64,000 nt of DNA from Arcuatula senhousia (lineage: Eukaryota > Mollusca > Bivalvia > Mytilida > Mytilidae). Location of the stretch: assembly GCA_963971305.1 (NCBI GenBank), contig CAXARO010001792.1, positions 124,001 through 188,000 of the forward strand, given 5' to 3'. The notes under the pieces were generated by a model. The model saw only the letters and a list, made by a program, of their open reading frames with translations. It made no database searches and had not been told where the DNA came from. The position numbers and the translations under genes are program-made. Below are positions 22,122 to 33,705 of this stretch, piece by piece; position 1 is the first letter of the stretch, and each line of letters starts with the position of its first letter.

Positions 22122-22975
22122 ATTATTCCCGCGCTAGTGAAAACGCGGGAATAATGTCTTGCTGCTCGATGTACGTACGTACGTATGGCGTTAATGTCCA
22201 GAATAATCTCTGTAACTACTGGAAGAAGAAAGATGAAAATTTGATTATTGATTGCATTGTGGGTGGGGACTTTGCCGAAGGTTTCGGAATTTAAATGCCC
22301 TACGGACTGGACTGCATAGGTAGCCTAAGGGCACATTATTCCTTCGTCACACAACTCCTCCTAGGTTATTTTGAATGCAAAACTAAAACCTGGCTCAGTA
22401 GTTGCACTACGGATGTAGATTCTTCCGAAGGTTTTAGAATTTTGATAATGCCCCTAGGGGCTGGGCTGCATAAGTAGCATAAGGGCACATTATTCCTTCG
22501 TCACGCTACTCCTCCCAGGTTATTTGGAATAAGGAACTAAAACGTGGCTCAATGGTTGCACTATGAATGTAGATTCTGCCGAAGGTTTTAGAATTTTGAT
22601 AATGCCCTTAGGGGATGGGCTGCATAGTTAGCCTAAGGGCACATTATTCCTTCGTCGCGCAACTCCTCCCAGGTTATTTGGAATACGGATTTGAAACTTA
22701 GCTCAGTAGTTTCACCATGGATGTAGATTCGGCCGAAGGTTTCGGAATGGTCATAATGCCCCTATGGACTGTGCTGCATATGAAGCCTAAGCGCACATTA
22801 TTCTTTCGTCACGCAACTCCTCCAAGGTTAGTTTGAATACGAAACTGACACTTGGCTCAGTAGTTGCACTACTGATTTAGATTTTGCCGAAGGCTTTGGA
22901 ATTTTGATAATGCTACTAGGGGCATGGCTGCATAGGTAGCATCAGGGCACATTCCTTCGTCATGCATTATTTTTA
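22122..22975 (+). repeat. Tandem array of about 154-bp units behind a hairpin
   Basis: Starts with the hairpin ATTATTCCCGCG/CGCGGGAATAAT (22122-22155). Then about five imperfect units with CCGAAGGTTT at 22275, 22425, 22579, 22733 and 22887 (steps 150-154), each with GGGCACATTATTCCTTCG and AACTCCTCC. Non-coding. It begins just after the gene 1 polyadenylation signal. Confidence 0.75.
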
Positions 22976-23765
22976 TACCCCCCGCAAACAAAGTTTGGGG
23001 GGGTATATAGGAATCACCCTGTCTGTCTGTCTGTCCGTCTGTCCGTCTGTCTGTCTGTCCGTCTGTCCGTCTGTCCACATACCTCGTAAGCGCAACTCCT
23101 CCTAAACCCCTTGATGGATTTTGATGAAACTTTACACAAAGGATGTACACCATATGGAGATGTGCATGAAGAATTTTGGTTGCTATCAGATATCATTCAA
23201 GGGAGATAATTGGACTTAGACTTTTTAAACTTGGTGTTCAATGAAGACATCGTAAGCGCAACTCCTCCTAAACCGCTTGATGGATTTTAATGACACTTTA
23301 CAAGAAGGATGTACACTAGTTGGAGATGTGCATGAAGAATTTTGGTTGCTGTCGGATATCATTCAAGGGAGATAATTGGACTTAGACTTTTAAAACTTGG
23401 TGTTCAATGGGAGACCTTGTAAGCGCAACTTCTCCTAAACCGCTTGATGGATTTTGATGAAACTTTACACAAATGATGTTCACCATATGGAGATGTGCTT
23501 GAAGAATTTTGGTTGCTGTCGGATACCATTCAAGGGAGATAATCGGACTTAGACTTTTTAAACTTGGTGTTCAATGGGAGAGCTCGCAAGCGCAACTCCT
23601 CCTAAACCGCTTGATGGATTTTGATGGCATTTTACATGAAGGATGTACAATATATGGAGATGTGCATGAAGAATTTTGGTTGCTGTCAGATATCATTCAA
23701 GGGAGATAATTGGACTTAGAATTGTTAAAGCGGGGGGTATCCTCCGTGAGCTCGCTCACAGTATT
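22976..23765 (+). mobile_element. ACCCCCCGC-ended element with about 167-bp tandem units
   Basis: Left end TATACCCCCCGCAAAC, right end GCGGGGGGTATCC, then a GTGAGC-TC-GCTCAC palindrome. Inside: a CTGT/CCGT microsatellite (23022-23075), then four units whose CGTAAGCGCAACTCCTCC starts fall at 23085, 23251, 23418 and 23585. Frames here such as the Arg-Thr-Asp-Gly-Gln repeat on the minus strand come from the microsatellite. Confidence 0.7.
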
Positions 23766-24670
23766 CCTTGTTTACATTACTTTCACTCCCACTACCAGGG
23801 AAAAGTCTCATATCAATATATATATATTTGAAAGTACTAGTAATGCTCATTATAGTCATAGTTTATTTCTTTCAATTATTTGCCCTCATATATACTATCA
23901 AACAACGAGTAGCGCGTGGATATACAACCTGTCTACTTCGACTAGCTGATAATATAATTAACTTTGTGGAGATTTATTAGCGTATGCTTCAACATTTTTA
24001 TGTTACTTAAAACATTTTATTTCAATTGTATTATTAAGCAAGTTCTTTATTAGTATGTTGAACCACAAAATATTCTTAAAAAGCCTTAAAGTTGATTAAT
24101 CTTTTCAGAATAGGTAAGAGGGCATATACTTTGTCAATGGCATTTTAAACTATCATTTTTTGCCAAATATCTTTTTTCATATTCTCTTCCGACAGAATCA
24201 GCAAACAGCATCTAAGCGCTTTCTACTATTTAAATAAAAGAGCAAATGTAATTTACAGAACTCAAGATTCAATATTTTATTTAAGTCCCACCAAACAAAT
24301 TCAAATAAAATTCGCTAACAATAAAAGATGAAACATATACATATAAACGCAGTGGTCATTCTTAAATGAATTATGAGAGAGCTTTTAGAATACAAGAATA
24401 TAGTAACAAGCATATCATATTAGAAATCAATAAGAACACAAATGAGAACACAGTGATAAGCACATCTAATGAGACACTTTAAAGAACACAGTTGATAACC
24501 GTCTAGTATGCAAATCTTAAATGCAAATTAAAACGGTCGTTTATAGAAAAATGTATTATAGATTAATGATAAAAATACTATTTCGTCTCAGTTAAATACT
24601 ACATGACTGTACGATGGTAGGTTTTGGCAGCTAAGCGACACACTGTTCATTGTCATTGTTAAACATAGAC
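23766..24670. other. Intergenic stretch, nothing recognised
   Basis: AT-rich sequence with no repeat partner in the window and no long frame. Confidence 0.4.
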
Positions 24671-24673
24671 GTG

Positions 24674-25261
24674 CATCATCACTCCAAGGAACACGCAAAT
24701 AGAGCCAGGTAATTTTAACTAATGATAAATGGTGTTGCGCACAGCTCTGTAAAGTAATGGATATAATATAGAATGGATATGGTGAGCTGCAAAGTTAGAA
24801 AGGGGTGTCCGTGTGCCAACAGTGATGAAAATCATCTTTTTAAAGCCGTTGACACCGTTGCAGCTCACCATATCCATTCTATATTATATCCATAATTTTA
24901 ACTAACACTTTATATAGGCGAATAGAGTCTAAAGATTTTTACTAACATGTTAAGGATTTTTCATAACCCTTATTTTATGTCGTATGGAAAGTCGTAGTGG
25001 ATTTCCGCATTAACAATTTATTTACAATTTTTGTCAATGGGGAAATGTTTAAGTTTCATGAGCTTGACATTTCAATAATTTGACGAACGTAAAATTGATA
25101 TTTCGAAGGAGTGAGCCTTAATGATTGTTAAGAAAAGTTATTTCATTCGATTTGCTTTGATCAGTATAAAGTTAATACAGTTGATTATAAGAGAAATCTT
25201 TTGCGGAGTTTAGTAAAAATTACCTGGATCGATTCGCGTGTTCCTAGGAGTGATCATCATC
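24674..25261. mobile_element. Inverted-repeat element (about 590 bp) with nested palindrome
   Basis: CATCATCACTCCAAGGAACA...CCAGGTAATTTTAACTAA at the left is mirrored by TTAGTAAAAATTACCTGG...TTCCTAGGAGTGATCATC at the right (arms of about 50 bp, imperfect). No coding frame. A 137-bp palindromic insert lies at 24757-24893. Confidence 0.6.
24757..24893. repeat. Perfect 36-bp inverted repeat with 65-bp loop
   Basis: Left arm 24757-24792 starts ATGGATATAATATAG and ends GAGCTGCAA; the right arm 24858-24893 is its exact reverse complement. The loop holds GGGGTGTCCGTGTGCCAACA and a GATGAAAATCATC mini-palindrome. Perfect arms suggest recent origin. Confidence 0.85.
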
Positions 25262-25910
25262 AGAAAAAGATTGTTTTTTTCATCATAATTCATATATGAA
25301 AATAGTGACTGTCCTAGATCATCATTTAACTAATACAATTTTTAATTTTTTATATCGTTTCAACTGCGAAAACGTAAAGGTATATTTTGCAACAAATATT
25401 GTTTGGTGGGATATAAACAAAACATTTATGTATTACCGTATATGTTTGTTTTTTCCCCGCCTATGTTGGATTTCGCGAAATACTAAACAAAAATGGAAGA
25501 TATTTTCTTTCGATGAATTCAATTTTAGCGATTACTTATTATACTGTATGCTTGTACATGTATATACATGTACTTTATATATTATATTAACGAGATCATA
25601 TTTTCGTGTATTTTTATCGTGAGTTGACAACTACCGCAAAAAAAAAGCTAAAATAAAATACCCGCGAATAAAAATTATGTGGTATATGTTTTTAATTTAA
25701 TAACCTTGGCCATAATTGCGCATTCTAGCATTTTTCCATCATACTGAAAAATATTACTTTTATCTAAGTACATACATTTAATTCTATGTTGTTATGGAAT
25801 TTTAAGATTTCCATTTCTTAAATAATGAACTTCAAAATTTTGGGATTTGTTTTATTTTCTGGGTCAATGCAAGACGACAATCTACGACCGCTGGTCTCGT
25901 TGAAGACTGC
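25262..25910. other. Intergenic stretch, no supported gene
   Basis: A 108-codon frame at 25296-25622 has no recognisable domain and AT-driven composition. No repeat partner found. Confidence 0.35.
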
Positions 25911-25914
25911 TGGT

Positions 25915-26470
25915 TGTCTCTAATCATACACATTCCCTTCTTGTGTATCAACATTCCTTCCTCTCAAGCTTATAGATCATAATTGATCCAGAATTGCAGA
26001 GCCTGTGGTACTTGCATCGACTTTCTTGGCAGAGCGTCACGTCTGACACAAAAATGCCAGCACAGGGTAATGTTGCTCTCGATTCCTTGTCTTCTTAGCT
26101 AAAGAAATTTTACGGAAGACATTATGCGCCCATAGACACATATGGAATTTCTATCTCCCAGATGAGCGTAGATGTTTGTTTGTCATAGGGCTTTGTCCTG
26201 TCTTCCTTTATTGGATTTGACTCGCTGAATCGACAATTGGTGGCATGTCGGGTGTGCAATAGAAGCAGGAACTGCTTACTCTTCTGGAACATCGAAGTTG
26301 ATTCTCGTTACGGCTTGAATTCGTGTTGTTAATAGTTATTCAGTTCTTTTTGTGTTTTAATGATTTGTGTTTCCCATTGCTCTTTTCGTCCTTGTTTACT
26401 GAATTTGTTTTTGCCTTTTTGGACTTTGGACATTAGGATGTCCCAATGGAACCTTTTTGTTTCTTTATAT
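25915..26470 (+). mobile_element. Penelope-like C-terminal fragment and tail
   Basis: Matches the 4982-6250 copy from CTTGTGTATCAACATTCC to CTTTTTGTTTCTT, with multiple frameshifts and stops. The YIDD region is absent. Confidence 0.65.
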
Positions 26471-26479
26471 TAAATTATA

Positions 26480-28010
26480 TCTGCAATATTTTAATTGAAT
26501 AATGTAAACAAAAGTTCTGTTAATAATTAAACGTTTTTTGTTGTCCTGTTTTGATAATACACAGCCAACAATCAATCAGTCAATCTTATTAATACCATCG
26601 CATTTACAACATATTGAATTCGTCTAAGCTTTTTAATCCGTCCTTACCCGGTCGCTTAACCCATTTTTTTACAAGAATCGTTTTTGTTATGATACAAACA
26701 TCAAATTTGGCACGAATCATGGTAAACAACTCGTTTGACATAAAATGACGTAAGCCAATCAAAATATTCTAAATGACTTACTACTATAGTAAGAAGAGTA
26801 AGAATTAGATAGTTTCATACTAGGTACAACATACAAGTATATCGTCTATCCAACCGTTGTTACCATCAAACTCCACTGATAAGTTTCAAGATATCCTTTA
26901 TGTAATATTCAACTACTCTATCAGAATATGCTACAATATACACCCGCAAAAAAGTGTGGTCATTCTGATAGTAAAAACCAAAAGATCATAGGAAAATCTG
27001 ATCTGGAATCAAGGTCACAATGACATCTCCAGTACCAACGATAGTGTCCAGGGAATCATCCGTGCTGTGAAAATGACGTTGACGAACGTATATCATGTGC
27101 AAGAAAAACTCTATAGAGTTTCATAGGAACTGGTGTCCGTGGTTCCGTTTAAATGTTTAAGAATGTACTCTTCATACATGTATGTACCACAAAGACTCTT
27201 TATGGGCTCGAGATCTTCATATTATGACAAAAAGACTTAAGTCTTCTCTGAAACGTGCTACGGTTACTTCTCATGATTTTTTGTGCTGTTATGTATTAAG
27301 TGCGACCTACATTGGCTATTTTTGTCTAACAATAATAAGCTTTTTGTATGGATTGGTTTCCTTTAAATTGGGTCTTTTAGTATACCTTAGGTTGTTTGGT
27401 ATGTTGTCTTATAATATCAATAAAGTCTTGAGTTACACTTTTTATTTAATTTCTACAGGTTTTCCATGTGGTTTCTCTGCCTGCAAGTCCCCCAAAACAT
27501 TGATTTTACATTAATTTGACTAATCATCACCAGGATTTCTTTACACTTTCTGTATTATCATGATATGCTTTCCTTTTCCTGTCAATATTTAGGGTAAATC
27601 TGTTTATCCTTTACACTTTGACCCGATTCTGGCCATCGATGCCCATTGGTCCTTAGCGTCATTTTTAAATGTTGATGTATTCTATGAAGAGCTATTTAAA
27701 CTTGTTCGCAATATTGTTCCATTTTTTTTCGACAGAGCAATGATAGATGATCTTCTTCTAATTCTTTCTTTAAGTTTTTTTGTTATCCAGGTTCCTGTAT
27801 TTGCCCTTTATCTTTCAAAAATGGCACGAGTATCCTGGTGGTAATTTTCGGTACAGCTATGACAAATGAACTCCAGATTTTTGTTAATATGTGAATGTAT
27901 AGCCTCTTGGTGGAAGTACTTTACATTTACTTATTTATCATATTCACTGTTTTTTTGTCATGCTTAGGGGATGACTATTGATCAATTGTACGGTTGTGTT
28001 CGTAACAAAA
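26480..28010. other. Intergenic stretch, no supported gene
   Basis: A 110-codon hydrophobic frame (27182-27514) has no recognisable family; its Leu/Tyr/Phe-rich content fits translated AT-rich DNA. No paired repeat recognised. Short CAATCAATCAGTCAATC repeats lie near 26571. Confidence 0.3.
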
Positions 28011-30190
28011 GGCTCCCAGGAGCCTGGATCGCTCACCTGACTTATGTCCCTGAACTATACTATAGGCCATTAGACAAAACTATTTGATATTGAAATCACG
28101 AGTTCAAGAAAGAGTCATCTGACCATATGGTTTAACTTAACGCAGTAATGTGTAGAGTAATATTTTTTATCAATTGAAAGCTATATTATTTTCTAATTTG
28201 ACATTATTAGGGGAATTACTTCTAAAAGGAATGATCCTTCAATGCTGACCCTATAACTTTTTTGTAGATCATGATTTTTTAAATATCTCATATAATTTTT
28301 TTTTTCAGATACTGGGCTTAAAGGGATATTGTCTACGAAAAATCTTTTTTGTACTAACAGAAAATAGACCAACAGAAAACTTGTTTTATCTAATTCTAAA
28401 CATAAGTACAACAAAACTAAAGTTTTGGTACCCTATTGATCTACAAATCGAAAAAAAAATCATCACTATATAATATTTGTAAAGCTTTACAAAAATCCAT
28501 ATTCATGAGCTCTAAACCCGCCTTTATCATGCGCACTATATTTAATATTGTTTATAAACTTTGCTAGTTCTTAACGCGGCCAGTCATCTGTATATTGAGG
28601 TTTAAGCCCGTGTATAAATCTACATGGCGACGAAAACACCATAGCCGCCAAACAAAGGAAAAGTCTTCGAGGACAAAACATCCGAGATCCAAAATGATTG
28701 CTGTATTATATACACTAAAAATATATCTGTCGACATGAAGCTTGAGGTAAAAAACATCATTCAACATGGTCGAATAATTTTGAGCGAAATAAACCAGTTT
28801 AAGGGCAAATTTGGTAATAAATGTATGTTCAAAGTTTCCTTATTATACATCTGGTCTAAATGAAATAAAAAGATGGAGTACGAAAAAATGTGATTTTGGT
28901 AGACAATATGCCTTTAATAAGTGCAAAATTCATACAATAATATGAAAAAGGGCAATAATTCCTACATGGGTTGTTGGATCATCTTCAAAATTTCAGGGCA
29001 GGTTAATCTTAAAATGCTGATCACTTTTGTTCTACGCCAGAATTTGATAATCTGTCACCGTTTTTGACTTATAAGCAAACAACTGCATTTAAATCATGTT
29101 CTATTTTTTAGCCATAGCGGTCATGTTTTACAACCAATCAAAATGGACTTAAGGTGTAAGAGGAGTAAACAATTTAAAAGTATTGAGTAAAAGTTGAAAA
29201 ATTGTCAATTTCGACGTTCTAAGGGGAATAACGCCTAAAATGAATGGTCCTACTACATTGATTAATTATATAATTTGTAGATCATGACGTGTTTAACAAT
29301 ATCTCATGAATATGAAAAATTTATGAAAAATAAAAAAGGGCAATTATTCCTGCATTGGTTGTTGGATCTCCCACTTCCACAAAATTATTTTAGGTGCTGC
29401 TCACTTTTGTTTTTTTATCATGGTTTAAATATCTGTCACCTATTTGAGTAATTAGCAAAAAAACTGCAATTTACTCCCATGTTCTATTTTTCAGCCAGGG
29501 CGCCATGTTTCACATTCAATCAAAAATCCCCACATTAGTTCTAGACATCTAATGCAAATGCACCTTTGTAACAAGTTTGGTTACATTTAATTTGGACTTA
29601 AGATTTCAGAGGAATAAACGTTTTCAATGTAATGAAGAAATGCTGTGAAAATTGTCAATTTCGACATACTAAGTGGAATAACTCCTAAAAGGAATGGTCC
29701 TATAACGTTGACCACATTACATATTTTTTAGATCATGAAGTGCTGAACAATATGCTATTTATTTTTTTCAAATATTTTGAATTGTTTTTAAAATATTGAA
29801 CTTTATTAGTGCACAATTCATAAAAATGTAGAAATAAGGAAATTACATGGATTATTTGATCTTCAAAAATTCAGGATAGGTAGATCTTGAAATGCTGATC
29901 ACTTTTACCCACCCAATATTTTGCTATCTGTAGCCGATTTTAAGTTATTTACAAAAAAACTGCAATTTCCCCTATGTTCTACTTTTAGCCACAGCGGCCA
30001 TGTTTTACGACGAATAAATAATCCCCACATCAGTTCTAAGCACCGATTGCTAATAAACAACCATATCAAATTTCCTTGCTATTGGCCTTTCGGTGTCAGA
30101 GGAGTTAACGTTTTAAAACTTTTACGAACGGACGACGGACGCCAAGTGATGGCAGTAGCTCTTAGGACCCTTCGGGTCAGGTTAGCGTAA
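28011..30190 (+). mobile_element. Hairpin-ended repeat family D, long copy
   Basis: Left terminus: GGCTCC-CA-GGAGCC hairpin (28011-28024) then GGATCGCTCACCTGA. Right terminus: GACCC-TTC-GGGTC hairpin (30166-30178) after GACGGACGACGGACGCC. Inside are three imperfect modules marked by AATTTCGACRTWCTAAGNGG (29208, 29657, and a diverged one at 28195) and AACTGCAATTT. Inverted copies lie at 35830-36185 and 38590-39536. Non-coding; class uncertain (hairpin ends recall rolling-circle elements, but I do not see a TC/CTRR pair). Confidence 0.6.
28322..28913. mobile_element. TTAA-flanked element nested in repeat D (592 bp)
   Basis: Termini AGGGATATTGTCTAC and, reversed, AGGCATATTGTCTACC are flanked by TTAA at 28318-28321 and 28914-28917. 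The sister module of the host repeat reads GAACTTTATTAGTGCACAAT at 29801, equivalent to the join of the two flanks with a single TTAA, so the boundaries are well supported. Non-coding. Confidence 0.7.
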
Positions 30191-31139
30191 AAGGAATAGT
30201 GATTTGCCGTTGCAGTAGTTGGTAATGCTTTCTCTTGCCTTTTTGTATAAGTTTTAGACCTCTGTTGTTCCTAATTAGTATTGCATTAGTATTGTATCCT
30301 TTTCAAAGTCACATTTCTATTTTTCTAAACAGGCATATTCTTTTTATCCTGTGTTCGTTGATGCAGATCTTGATTCTGGCCTACCTGCATATTCGCCTCT
30401 ATCATGATAAGTCTTTTCTCCGGAGTTCGTTGATACAGATCCTGCATTGTTATGATGTTAACTGTATTTTAGCCCCTGAGACTTCATAAACAGATACATC
30501 GTTGGATAATTTCTGATTCTCTGCTTTGTTCTTGATATGTTAGATCTCTATGTTCGCGGTTGCATATTCTTATTTCAAACATTATATGGCTTTAATGGAG
30601 TGCTTGTGATCTTTTCCATTGGTTGGACAGGACTAAGCCCTAAATAATTCCCCTATTAAAGTTTTGATCTAAAGACGAGTTTGCAAGCAGATATTAAACG
30701 TATACAATAGTGATAACAAAGGATAACATTAGGTTGTGCTAAAAAAAATCCCCATTCAAATATATACCATTTAAAAACAATAAAAGGATGCCCGACTGAC
30801 ATACTAGTTATGTTTCTATTTGAAAATCAATCCCTTCATTAAAAGCTGATACATCGACTACGGAAATTTGTCTAAATGTGACCCTTTAAAAGTCTCATTG
30901 GTAGGCTTGAAAAAAGAAAGTAGGTATAAATAAGCGTGTCTATGAATTGTTGTCGGAACAAGAGCATATAACAAAATAGCTGGCAATGATCCCAATGCCG
31001 AGTGTCACAACAGTTAGCTATAGTCAACAGTGTCCCCTTTTTGTGCTTTGACGATAACTCTTGTTATTACATAGTCTTATATCATATAAAGAACAGTTAA
31101 AACTATTATATCCATTTCACTGTCTAGTTAAAAAGAAAT
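30191..31139. other. Intergenic stretch, nothing recognised
   Basis: An 84-codon frame (30235-30489) is Leu/Ile/Phe-rich without a recognisable domain. A CGGAGTTCGTTGATACAGATC phrase at 30421 echoes GTTCGTTGATGCAGATC at 30352. No other structure seen. Confidence 0.3.
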
Positions 31140-31215
31140 AAAGGTAATAACAAAACTACCGAACTTGAATGATCAATCTCATAGTCCAGAGAAAATGACA
31201 AAAACGAATCAGTGA
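31140..31215 (-). repeat. Interspersed repeat family B, 3' part
   Basis: AAGGTAATAACAAAACTACC, GATCAATCTCATAGTCC and ACCGGAGAATTGG are the reverse complement of the end of the copies at 860-960 and 34130-34220. Confidence 0.5.
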
Positions 31216-31439
31216 TACCGGAGAATTGGTGAAAATGAGAAATGCATAAAATCTTTGAAACGGATATTTGATTTCAAAATGGTCACCAATTGGAACAGAA
31301 ACGAGTTCTTTTTAATATTCATGTTCAAAACAAATGCGGCCACTCAAAGAATGTCTTGCCTACTGGTACCACCACAAAATGCATTCAAGTTTATATAGGC
31401 ACTAAGTACTTGAGATCAGAGGTACATAAAAAGGTCATG

Positions 31440-32660
31440 TGACAGATGACTTAAAGACATTTAATCACCAACAAGAATCTGTGGCCAAACTAACGTGGTT
31501 CTAGATATATCATAGAAAATAATGAGATGTGGAATAAGTGTACGCGACACACCCACAATTAAGCGGCAATTTAAAAAAAACCACAATGGACAACCGCCAG
31601 CAGCCTTCAACGAGACTATTTGGCGCTGCTTGCGGTTCTGCAATTGGCCCATGGTCTAAATGAAATGCATATAATTCAAATACAGTCCTGAAATAGTCAC
31701 AGATAGAGTCCCTTCTTAAACAAATAACAGAAAACATCAAATAGACAGTACAAAAATAGTCATTGAGCAAAAGAATTCACATTAAAGACTGAACACAAAA
31801 GAAAAATATATACAGTCATTTAGTGAAGAAAAAAGGTCAAGGTCACATGACATGGTGAGGGATTCAAAGACCCTTATCTCATTCCTCGGTATCAGGAATA
31901 TCAAATATACGATAAAGAGATGTGGAATAAGTGTACGCGACATAACCAACATTAAAGAAACGGCAATTTTAAAAATCACTATGGAAAACAGCCAGCAGTC
32001 TTCAACATGACCAGAGGTAACTGCTCGCTGTCTTGCATTGGTCCTAGACTAAATATACAATACATAAGATTCAAACAAATCCCTAGATTATCAACTAACG
32101 ACCCATTTCTGGACATAGAACAAAATACAGATAGTTGACAAGGACAAACATAAGCTTTGGCACTGCTTAGGACATGCACATATAAAATGTGGCAGGGTTA
32201 AACTATTTTTTTTGCCCATTCTTACTCCTATTGTTTATCTTGTACAAAGCGCAAATAAATAACACACTTTGACCTCAACAAGACAAAAATTGTTCAAAAC
32301 TGGTAAAATAATGCTTTATTGAAGAAAATGGGATGTAGAATAAGTGTACGCGACACAATCTACCTTATACACGTAAATTTAAAACATCCACAATGGAAAA
32401 AAGCCAGCAGCCTTCAATTTGACCAGTGGTCGCTGCTCGCTGTTTTTTTAATTGGCCCCTTGATTGAAAATAAACTACATATGATTCAAGCCTAATCCTA
32501 AAGTGCAATGAAAGACCCTTTTCTTGACAAATAACGAATAACATAAATTCGACTAAATACATGTACAAACATAAGCTTTGATAAAGATTCCTAGCTTAGA
32601 ACAGGCACATTAAAATGTGGTTGGGGTAAACTAGTCTTTTAGCGCCAACCTTCCCCCTAT
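31440..32660. repeat. Three tandem units of about 400 bp
   Basis: GATGTGGAATAAGTGTACGC occurs at 31525 and 31919, and GATGTAGAATAAGTGTACGC at 32332 (steps 394 and 413). Each is followed by CGGCAATTT-like and ACAATGGA(A)AA(C/A) blocks, GCCAGCAGCCTTCAA, a GCTGCTCGCTGT-like block and ATTGGCCC. The three minus-strand frames of 63-67 codons repeat each other and reflect the array. Confidence 0.65.
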
Positions 32661-33640
32661 GGATAATCAATAACAAAGCGCAAACTAACACACAGTAAAA
32701 ATCAAAACGAAAGAAGTTCAATTCAAGAAAATAGTATCTGAGACAAAAGGACAACAAGTAACAAACGGGACGTAAATACTCTCTTTAGTATGTATTGTTC
32801 CCTTAAATCAATTTTTATTGAGTTAAGATATATATAAAGAGCTGCAATATTTTCTTATAAAAAATTGCCTTTTAAAAAATGGTCACCATATTGATTTAGT
32901 AAAGAGGTAGTTAAGCTTCATTCATGCCAAATTTGGTTCTTGTATTACAAGGACTAAATAGCCGGAATAATTGGTGTAACAAGTTCTCGTTTTGTACACT
33001 AGTCTTGATGACCTCTTAACACCCATTACATCTTATATTCGCAAATTTAAATTACATTTTACACAATGTTTGGTGATCATGTAGTCCACCTATTTTTTTT
33101 GGTTTAAATATGATCTGATTGATTAGGAAAGGAAAATGTCTTTAAATGCACCTTAAACCTGCTACTATGTTTTTTAATTACAGAAAATTTGAAAAAAAGC
33201 TAAGTATTTTGAATAATTTTACAATGTAATATGAAAAGTGTTTGAGGAAGGTTTTTAAATATTGACAAGGTAAATATATAATGCCTAGTGTCGTATTTTG
33301 ATGTCAACTCGACCATGAATCCAGAATTGAATAAAAAAGTTTTATCAAACAATTATGATGGGGTACAATAAGGTTTTTGCATTTATATATAGAATTATTT
33401 CTTTCTGATTCAATATGCGCAAAATTTATTAGCTAAAACTATTATACCAAACATTGTACATGTATAATGGGATCTTCTTGATAAAGATCAGATTCGGTGA
33501 ATATGAAAAATCATCCCTCAGACTTCTAACGTAACATTGTATGTTATGTTTACCTATTTTTCTACCAATTGAAAAGTTTTTAGCGTTGATGTAGATATGT
33601 GCAGGTGATAATTCTAAAATCGTATTACCTTTGAATAGAA
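32661..33640. other. Upstream region of gene 2, no recognised feature
   Basis: AT-rich DNA leading to the signal-peptide exon at 33645. No promoter motif could be assigned. Confidence 0.3.
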
Positions 33641-33644
33641 TAAG

Positions 33645-33705
33645 ATGAATCAGGAAGTAGAAAAACTTCTTTATATTTTATTGGTGTCTTGGCTTTATTT
33701 ACTGA
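33645..33705 (+). CDS. Gene 2 exon 1: signal peptide
   Basis: 61 nt from ATG to the donor GTAAGT, encoding MNQEVEKLLYILLVSWLYLL with Ser completed by the next exon. The hydrophobic core and the phase match gene 1 exon 1. A strong donor and exact length conservation support it despite its small size. The first intron is about 9 kb, much longer than in gene 1, because it is filled with transposons. Confidence 0.75.

Noticed and set aside
22869..23196. Minus-strand frames rich in Arg-Thr-Asp-Gly-Gln
   Set aside because: Translation of the CTGT/CCGT microsatellite and the adjoining tandem unit; no start context and no conservation.
27182..27514. 110-codon hydrophobic frame
   Set aside because: No recognisable family, no splice or promoter context, and composition typical of AT-rich DNA; left as unsupported.
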